Virus record (IMG/VR): IMGVR_UViG_3300028867_000005
Coordinates: 1-64,000 of that record
Source: a virus
Direction: 5' to 3' (one strand)
Length of the DNA stretch: 64,000 nucleotides
Shown here: positions 58,711 to 64,000 of the stretch, piece after piece
Layout: every line of letters starts with the position of its first letter
How positions within the stretch are numbered: the stretch's first letter is position 1
Program-made: the position numbers and the translations under genes
Notes under the pieces: generated by a model
What the model saw: only the letters and a program-made list of their open reading frames with translations
Database searches by the model: none
Told to the model about the DNA's origin: nothing

Positions 58711-58957
58711 AACCATCGCCTTTTGGTTCCGGCGACAATACAATCTAGCCCCAAACGATGATCGCTTCCTGAACATCACCCCGTATGAAATGGAAGCCGA
58801 TTACTGGGCGCATCAATATGCGGACAAAAAGGTAACCGAAACCTTCGAGGATGATGACTTTGACGAGGCTCAAATCCTGGAAGACATCAATAATGGTGAT
58901 TTGGACCTTTCCCAGTTTGACGACGTAATCCCTGATCAGGCTGGAGGTGCGCAATGA
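58652..58957 (+). CDS. Tail assembly chaperone, downstream frame
   Basis: The 101-codon downstream frame ending before the tape measure, with KTQEKEARKLGRAWSETIAF and an acidic C-terminus (FEDDDFDEAQILED). It lies in the +1 (equivalently -2) frame relative to the upstream chaperone. The likely product is a fusion made by frameshifting. An ATG at 58652 with an AGGAGG directly against it is too close for efficient initiation. Candidate slip sites in the overlap are AAAAA near 58662 and GGGG near 58694. The mechanism is not proven. Confidence 0.65.
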   Translation: MIFAKTQEKEARKLGRAWSETIAFWFRRQYNLAPNDDRFLNITPYEMEADYWAHQYADKKVTETFEDDDFDEAQILEDINNGDLDLSQFDDVIPDQAGGAQ

Positions 58958-61629
58958 CAGATGTACGGGTAGGCGTGACCGCCAACACCTCCGGCGCTGA
59001 AGCGGCCCTGACCGGCATGGGGAAGGCTTCCGATAAGGTAGCTGTTTCTGTTGAAAAAATCGGTGTAGCCTCCGACAAAACGGCGCAGGGCATAAAGAAA
59101 GTCACGATGAGCATGAAGGAATTGTTCAATGTGCAGAAAATGCTATCGACTGCCTTTGGCAAGCCCGTCTCCCGTACCAATGCTCTGCGCTTCGTCAATG
59201 GCTTCTCCGATATGCAGTCTGGCAGCGCCGGGCGCGGCATCATTGGGCTGTTCCCCTCTGCGGCGGAATGGGCAAATCAAAATGATTTGATGCACGGCTC
59301 TAAAAGTGCCGCTGACGCCTATTTCCGCCGTACCGTCAACCAGGCTGCCGCCCGCGGCGGAATGGGCATGCGCATTTCCCCTATCATGCCTGCCGCTCCA
59401 GCAGGTGGTCCTGCAGAACCCACCCCTGAGCCTGGCCCGGAACCCGAAGAAAAACAGCCTTACGACTATGGTGGCAAAGCCAAGAGCATGGCGCTGGACA
59501 TGTCCAAGGCTATGCTGGCGCTCGCTGGCATCCAGGGCATCATGGCGCTGGCTGGCCAGGCCATCAACCTCGGCACCACGGAGGCCATGCAGACGGATAC
59601 CCTGAAGCGCATGATGGGCGATACCGGCGTCGACTACACCTCGCTCCGTGATAGCTTCCGCAACAACCGTGACGGCCTCGGCCTCACCTCTGGTGATCTG
59701 GGGCGCCTCGGCCTCAACTATGCGCGCACGGCCGGCATAGACGGGTCTTCAGACATTGCCGGCGAGACGCGCACAGCTGCCGGCTTTGGCCGGTCCTACG
59801 GCATTGAGCCTGACGCCACTGTCGGGTTTTTCGGCAACATGCGCAAAGAGGGCATTACCTCAAACGACAGCAGCAACCGGCGCCTGGCGCTGATGATTGC
59901 TGAGGCCATGGACAAGGGCAAGGTCGGGAGCCGCACCGAGGAATTCCTGAGCGTGGTCAGCGGCTTCGTCCAGCGGGCCGCGCAGAGTTCGTTCCAGCAG
60001 GGCAATGTCGAGCAGTTCATGTCCTACCTGAGCACGCTGACGGGCATGGGCATCAAGGGTGTCGATATCGAGGGCGCAGCGGGCCTGATCAATCAGGCTG
60101 ATAGCAGCTATCGGCAGGGCGGGGGCAAGGGGGAGGCAAGCCTTAATGCAATCATGGCCTCTCTCCACCAGGCGCATCCTGGCCTCGATCCATTCCAGTT
60201 AAAATTCCTGATGGAGGGCGGCCTCGGTGGCACCATGCAGGGGGCATTTGGTAAGACTACCCTTGGTGCTGACTGGATTGGCAAAGGAAAACTGCCTCCT
60301 GGGATGGACAGCAATGAAACTAATGCTCAGGCTTTGTCGAATATGCTGCGGTCGAAAGGCATGCCTGAATGGCAAATTGCTGACTCGCTGGCAGGCATGT
60401 TTTTTGGAGGGAATGAGCATAAAGGCATGGCTCTTGATCTGTTAATGAAGGGTGCTGGTAATAAGTTTGGAGGCATGGCCGACTCACTAACAGCATCTGG
60501 CATTGATATCAACAATATGAGCGTCACCGGCTTCCAGACGATGGGCAAAGTCATGGGGGCTGATGCCGGTGGCCTAGAGCAGTTAAGGCAAGATTTTCTT
60601 CACCGCCAGGATATGCAGGGAGAGACTGGAAAACTTAATGACTTGGCAGGGAAAAGTCCTGATGAAATGAGGCGGGTTCTGTTGTCCTTAGCGGCTGCTC
60701 ATGGACAAGAATCGGACCCCGGAAAAGACTTGCTCAACGCAACAAAGGACATGGAGCAGTCGCTCACTGATCTTGGCAGTAAAAGTCTTGTCGTAATGAC
60801 GGATTTAAAGGAAATCGTATCTCGTATTGCAACAGTGCTTGGCGCTGATAGTACTTACAAAGATTCTGGAGCTTTGCCGCAATCCAAAATACTGAATGAT
60901 GCTCTTGGTACAGGAAAGCTGGGTCTTAGTGGTTGGGATACCAACCCAGAAAACCCTGACTATGCTGCTAATATTGCCGGCCTTGCTGATCTGAATGCGC
61001 GCCATGCAAAACTGCGAGGAACAGGCCGTAAGCTTCAGTTTAGCGCCAGTGAAGAAGCCGCTATTTCCGCAGCTGCTGGTGGCGATCCAGCCATTATAGA
61101 TATGATGAAAGCAAATCTTGGCGTCGAAGGCTGGGGTCATGGAAATCTAGATTATTCTGACACAAAAAATGGTGCATATAGCCCGGCGCAGATCCGGGAG
61201 AGTGCTATTCGTCAATATGGCGGAATGTATGGAATTACTGACCCTAAACAACTTTTAGGCAAGGGCGGCTTTAATGCTGCCATGCAAATTATGGCAGAAA
61301 TTGAGCGGCACAATCTTAAAGCCTTTGGTGGTGACAAGTTATCTGGAATGCTTGCCTATAATATGGGTGTCACTGGGCTTAGGGATTATCAAACTGGAGG
61401 GTCAGCCGGCACTGACGCCATGAAAGAGCATGGTATTGACTACATGCTTAAATTGGCTGCAACAGAGCGCAATAATGGTAATGCTGGGACAAAAATAAAT
61501 ATAGTCATCCAGAATACCGACGGCTCCAAGAAAAAGAGCGTATTTTCCTCGCCTCCCAAAGCCGCAGGTGTACCAGGGTCTGCGCAGATTGGCAGTAAGG
61601 ATCATGACACTTTCTGGGTGGGAAACTAA
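58954..61629 (+). CDS. Tape measure protein
   Basis: An 891-residue protein after the chaperones and before the baseplate hub, the normal tape-measure place. A Gly/Ala-rich helical N-terminus is followed by a hydrophobic helix pair near residues 175-205 (MLALAGIQGIMALAGQAINL) and a long helical body. The C-terminal 200 residues look like a lysozyme/transglycosylase-type domain (ESAIRQYGGMYGITDPKQLL; GMLAYNMGVTGLRDYQTGG). About 30 nm per 200 residues would imply a tail of roughly 130 nm. The start overlaps the chaperone stop. Confidence 0.82.
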   Translation: MTDVRVGVTANTSGAEAALTGMGKASDKVAVSVEKIGVASDKTAQGIKKVTMSMKELFNVQKMLSTAFGKPVSRTNALRFVNGFSDMQSGSAGRGIIGLFPSAAEWANQNDLMHGSKSAADAYFRRTVNQAAARGGMGMRISPIMPAAPAGGPAEPTPEPGPEPEEKQPYDYGGKAKSMALDMSKAMLALAGIQGIMALAGQAINLGTTEAMQTDTLKRMMGDTGVDYTSLRDSFRNNRDGLGLTSGDLGRLGLNYARTAGIDGSSDIAGETRTAAGFGRSYGIEPDATVGFFGNMRKEGITSNDSSNRRLALMIAEAMDKGKVGSRTEEFLSVVSGFVQRAAQSSFQQGNVEQFMSYLSTLTGMGIKGVDIEGAAGLINQADSSYRQGGGKGEASLNAIMASLHQAHPGLDPFQLKFLMEGGLGGTMQGAFGKTTLGADWIGKGKLPPGMDSNETNAQALSNMLRSKGMPEWQIADSLAGMFFGGNEHKGMALDLLMKGAGNKFGGMADSLTASGIDINNMSVTGFQTMGKVMGADAGGLEQLRQDFLHRQDMQGETGKLNDLAGKSPDEMRRVLLSLAAAHGQESDPGKDLLNATKDMEQSLTDLGSKSLVVMTDLKEIVSRIATVLGADSTYKDSGALPQSKILNDALGTGKLGLSGWDTNPENPDYAANIAGLADLNARHAKLRGTGRKLQFSASEEAAISAAAGGDPAIIDMMKANLGVEGWGHGNLDYSDTKNGAYSPAQIRESAIRQYGGMYGITDPKQLLGKGGFNAAMQIMAEIERHNLKAFGGDKLSGMLAYNMGVTGLRDYQTGGSAGTDAMKEHGIDYMLKLAATERNNGNAGTKINIVIQNTDGSKKKSVFSSPPKAAGVPGSAQIGSKDHDTFWVGN

Positions 61630-63260
61630 TGAACGTTGATCGTCCTGCTCTGTCAGTAAGGCTCTACAAAAATGTGGTGCGCACGACTATAGGCGGCAAC
61701 CTGGCCGCTTCTGACCGGGCACGCGCTGGTGCCTTCAATGTAGACCTGACTCCCTACATTACCGAAAACGGCCATGTGAAAACCAATAAAAGCCGGCAGA
61801 GCATCAGCGGTACGTTTGATATCATGCTGGCCGATATTATGCGGCCCGACACCATGGATTCGATTTATGCCAGCATCGAGCCCATGGACCTGATTGAAAT
61901 AAGGTTTTGTCGTAATCAGTCAGACCCAGCCTATAAATCCATTCCCGGCAATATCCCTGTCGTCATGCGCGGCTTTGTGAGCAAGATTACCCGCTCGCGC
62001 GCCATGTCAGCCGATGGGAAACCGTTTATGGGCGTGAGCATTAGCGGGCATGACTACGGGAAATTGTTTGAAATATTCCGCATTTTCTATGCCAACAATT
62101 ACATCATTGGTGACAATATAACCAGTGCGTTCCCTCTTTTTGAGAAGTTCGGGGCCTTCTTTAAAGTTGCTGTGTCAGCCGCTGAATTTGTCGATACGGT
62201 CAGGGATAAAATAATCAACAACCTCATCGACAAGATGCGGCAGGAGTCGCTAGTTATTGCGTCTGCAACCTCCACGTCTTCATTCATATCAGGGCTGAAT
62301 ACTACTGTGAATGGGCTGACGGCTGGCCAGCAAATCGCACTCCTGGGGGCTTCTCCGATACCGCCCTCCCCGATCATGCATATTCAGCCGTACACCCCAT
62401 ATTCTCCTGATCTTGTGAGCGCCAGCCAGAATCCTCTTAATCGGCCCAATGTAAGCTGCTTGGGCTTTCAGGGGTTCAATAATGGCTCCCTCTTCGACTT
62501 CATGTCGATCTATGGTGACGTGGGCGCCTTCAATGAGCTGTTTGTGCAGGACGAGGAAGCAGGCGTATTTCTGATGTACCGGCCGCTGCCTTACCGGGAT
62601 GTGTACGGGAATTTTATCAATGCGCTGCATACCACGCAGGTTCCGCAGCAGGTAAAAATAACGGCTGCCGACATTACCGATATCACGCTCAGCCGGTCTG
62701 ACGCCAGTGTCGCTAATTTTTACTGGGTGGATAACCCTGACTGGTACCCTGGCGATGCCAGCCTTCTCAAGATGCAGTCCGCTGTCGGTGGGCAGAATGA
62801 CTACACCTTGGACGGCTATAAAAACGCCACAAACCTGCTCTACGGCGTACGCAAGATGGAGGTACAAACGCACCAGCAGGGCAGTGCCACCAGCCGCGGC
62901 GGCCAGATGCAGGATGAAAGCGGGAGGCAGCAAGACCTGAGTTTCTTTTCAGGATGGCTTGGTGATAAGCTGGCCCAGTTGATCGCTCAGAACAAAGACA
63001 ACGTGGTCTTTGAAGAGGGCTCGCTGTCCCTGAAGGGCAATGAGAAGATAAAAATCGGCAATGAGCTCCTGGTGACAGAGGGGGCCATGAACTGGCAGGG
63101 TTACGTCGAGTCAGTTTCTCACGAATACATGCCGTTTCGGAGCTTCACTACTCACGTCTCTCTCGAGCGCGCCACCTCATTCATTGCCAGGTTGCAGGTG
63201 AAGGCCGGCGGCAAATCCCCGTACCTCTCTGAGCTGGGCGGAGCTTCGGCATATGACTAA
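61629..63260 (+). CDS. Baseplate hub protein (gpD-like)
   Basis: A 543-residue protein after the tape measure. KSRQSISGTFDIML, VSISGHDYGKLFEIFRIFY and a C-terminal segment (INELLVTEGAMNW-like IGNELLVTEGAMNWQGYVES) match the hub proteins of P2/Mu/T4-type baseplates. Its stop overlaps the spike start by 8 nt. Confidence 0.78.
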   Translation: MNVDRPALSVRLYKNVVRTTIGGNLAASDRARAGAFNVDLTPYITENGHVKTNKSRQSISGTFDIMLADIMRPDTMDSIYASIEPMDLIEIRFCRNQSDPAYKSIPGNIPVVMRGFVSKITRSRAMSADGKPFMGVSISGHDYGKLFEIFRIFYANNYIIGDNITSAFPLFEKFGAFFKVAVSAAEFVDTVRDKIINNLIDKMRQESLVIASATSTSSFISGLNTTVNGLTAGQQIALLGASPIPPSPIMHIQPYTPYSPDLVSASQNPLNRPNVSCLGFQGFNNGSLFDFMSIYGDVGAFNELFVQDEEAGVFLMYRPLPYRDVYGNFINALHTTQVPQQVKITAADITDITLSRSDASVANFYWVDNPDWYPGDASLLKMQSAVGGQNDYTLDGYKNATNLLYGVRKMEVQTHQQGSATSRGGQMQDESGRQQDLSFFSGWLGDKLAQLIAQNKDNVVFEEGSLSLKGNEKIKIGNELLVTEGAMNWQGYVESVSHEYMPFRSFTTHVSLERATSFIARLQVKAGGKSPYLSELGGASAYD

Positions 63261-64000
63261 TTTGCGCCTCGCCAAGGTCACAAACATGCACCCGGAAGGG
63301 ATATGCGCTGACCTGATCTGCTTGGACAATGGCGACCGCTATCCGGCTGTCATGATCATGGGCGAGCAGAGCCTCAGCGACTGCACAGGCACCGTTGACC
63401 TGACTGAGCCTGGGCTCCCGCCATCTGGATCTGCCGGGCAGTCTACGGACATAAACGACAGCACTACAGGACCAAACCTGATCGCCGTGTGCGGCACGCT
63501 TCGCCATGGTGGACTGATAATCCTGGGCTTCCTGTCTCCCCAGAAAAGCCAGATGTTCGTGGAGGCCGGGCGCCGGGTCCAGCGCCATGCTTCCGACGTT
63601 TACACCACAACGGATATTTTCGGGAATTTTGAGCTTTACCATCCTAGCGGCACCTATTTAAGGATAGGCGAATCGACAGCTCATGACGATCTGACTGGCC
63701 GCGATTTTAAAAAGCTGTGGGCTATCACCAAGAACACCGGGCGCCAGCCTCACATCCATATGAGTGTGGCGGTGGGAGGGGTATCACAGGCCAGCCTTGA
63801 TATGGCCCCCACTGGCCAGGTAACAGTTACGTCAGGCGCTGACACAGTTGTAAATGCCACTTCAAACGTCTATGTGACAGCCGCAAACGGAAATATCAAC
63901 GCAACTGCTACAACCGGCAATATCACAGTGTCTGCTCCGCTCGGGAACCTGAACATCCATGCAGCTACCGGGGCCGTGAACGTGCAGGCGGTAGACGTGA
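63253..64000 (+). CDS. Baseplate spike/puncturing protein (gpV-like), cut by window edge
   Basis: At least 249 residues from an ATG overlapping the hub gene. The first 130 residues form an OB-like domain (AKVTNMHPEGICADLICLDN; VCGTLRHGGLIILGFLS). From about 190 on there is a run of beta repeats (VTVTSGADTVVNATSNVYV; NGNINATATTGNITVSAPLG), as in a trimeric beta-helix spike. The end of the gene lies outside the window, so the tip sequence and any metal-binding HxH motif cannot be judged. Confidence 0.78.
   Translation, partial: MTNLRLAKVTNMHPEGICADLICLDNGDRYPAVMIMGEQSLSDCTGTVDLTEPGLPPSGSAGQSTDINDSTTGPNLIAVCGTLRHGGLIILGFLSPQKSQMFVEAGRRVQRHASDVYTTTDIFGNFELYHPSGTYLRIGESTAHDDLTGRDFKKLWAITKNTGRQPHIHMSVAVGGVSQASLDMAPTGQVTVTSGADTVVNATSNVYVTAANGNINATATTGNITVSAPLGNLNIHAATGAVNVQAVDV

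Overview
The window is a 64 kb piece of a tailed-phage genome with a contractile tail. It contains a GpA-type terminase large subunit, portal, Mu gpF-like head protein, prohead protease, scaffold-like protein, major capsid protein, tail sheath, tail tube, overlapping tail chaperones, tape measure, baseplate hub and a spike cut by the right edge. No integrase, recombinase, transposase or lysogeny repressor is recognisable, so an integrated or temperate state is not supported by what is seen here. GC-rich coding sequence, strong GGAG-type ribosome sites, a consensus DnaA box and family-level resemblance to beta/gammaproteobacterial phage proteins suggest a Gram-negative (proteobacterial) host. 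The host genus cannot be read from the sequence.

Layout. (1) 1-4347, minus strand: a glycosyltransferase (cut by the left edge), a cytosine-C5 DNA methyltransferase whose frame is broken at a heptanucleotide repeat, and small DNA-binding-like or zinc-binding proteins. (2) 4363-5046: an AT-rich divergent region with a DnaA box and at least 13 copies of GGTNACC, the best candidate origin or master operator. (3) 5047-13114, plus strand: tightly packed small accessory genes, mostly joined by ATGA/GTGA overlaps. These include a beta-class DNA methyltransferase, a protein with an RNA polymerase alpha-CTD-like domain, a DUF3307 membrane protein, peptide deformylase and a metallopeptidase. (4) 13111-15908: terminase. 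(5) 15967-17180: an initiator-like tRNA-Met, about 1.1 kb of hairpin-dense noncoding sequence, and an aberrant tRNA-Glu embedded in it. This looks like one of the giant phage RNAs of the GOLLD/ROOL kind. (6) 17387-23339: head genes, portal and a zeta-toxin-like kinase. (7) 23340-23444: a bidirectional terminator, then a solitary 29-nt type I-E-like CRISPR repeat. (8) 23453-29120, minus strand: twelve early-type genes (Ead-like, zinc-binding) fed by a SpoT-like HD hydrolase gene. (9) 29247-43211: Mu gpF-like protein, then giant polyvalent proteins (pyrophosphatase-domain protein, 2062-aa methylase-helicase, about 1520-aa SNF2-like helicase) that are probably packaged and injected. (10) 43288-64000: tail fibre with a 492-bp internal duplication, protease, scaffold, capsid, neck (one gene inverted), sheath, tube, lysozyme, chaperones, tape measure and baseplate.

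How the parts may work together: the two DNA methyltransferases, the methylase-helicase pair, the candidate CRISPR-repeat RNA, the alarmone-hydrolase-like protein and the zeta-like kinase make a dense host-takeover and counter-defence load. A 12-bp motif, CTCAAATTTGAT, stands at the head of three transcription units and may coordinate them. Functions are assigned by motif reading only; no database search was possible.
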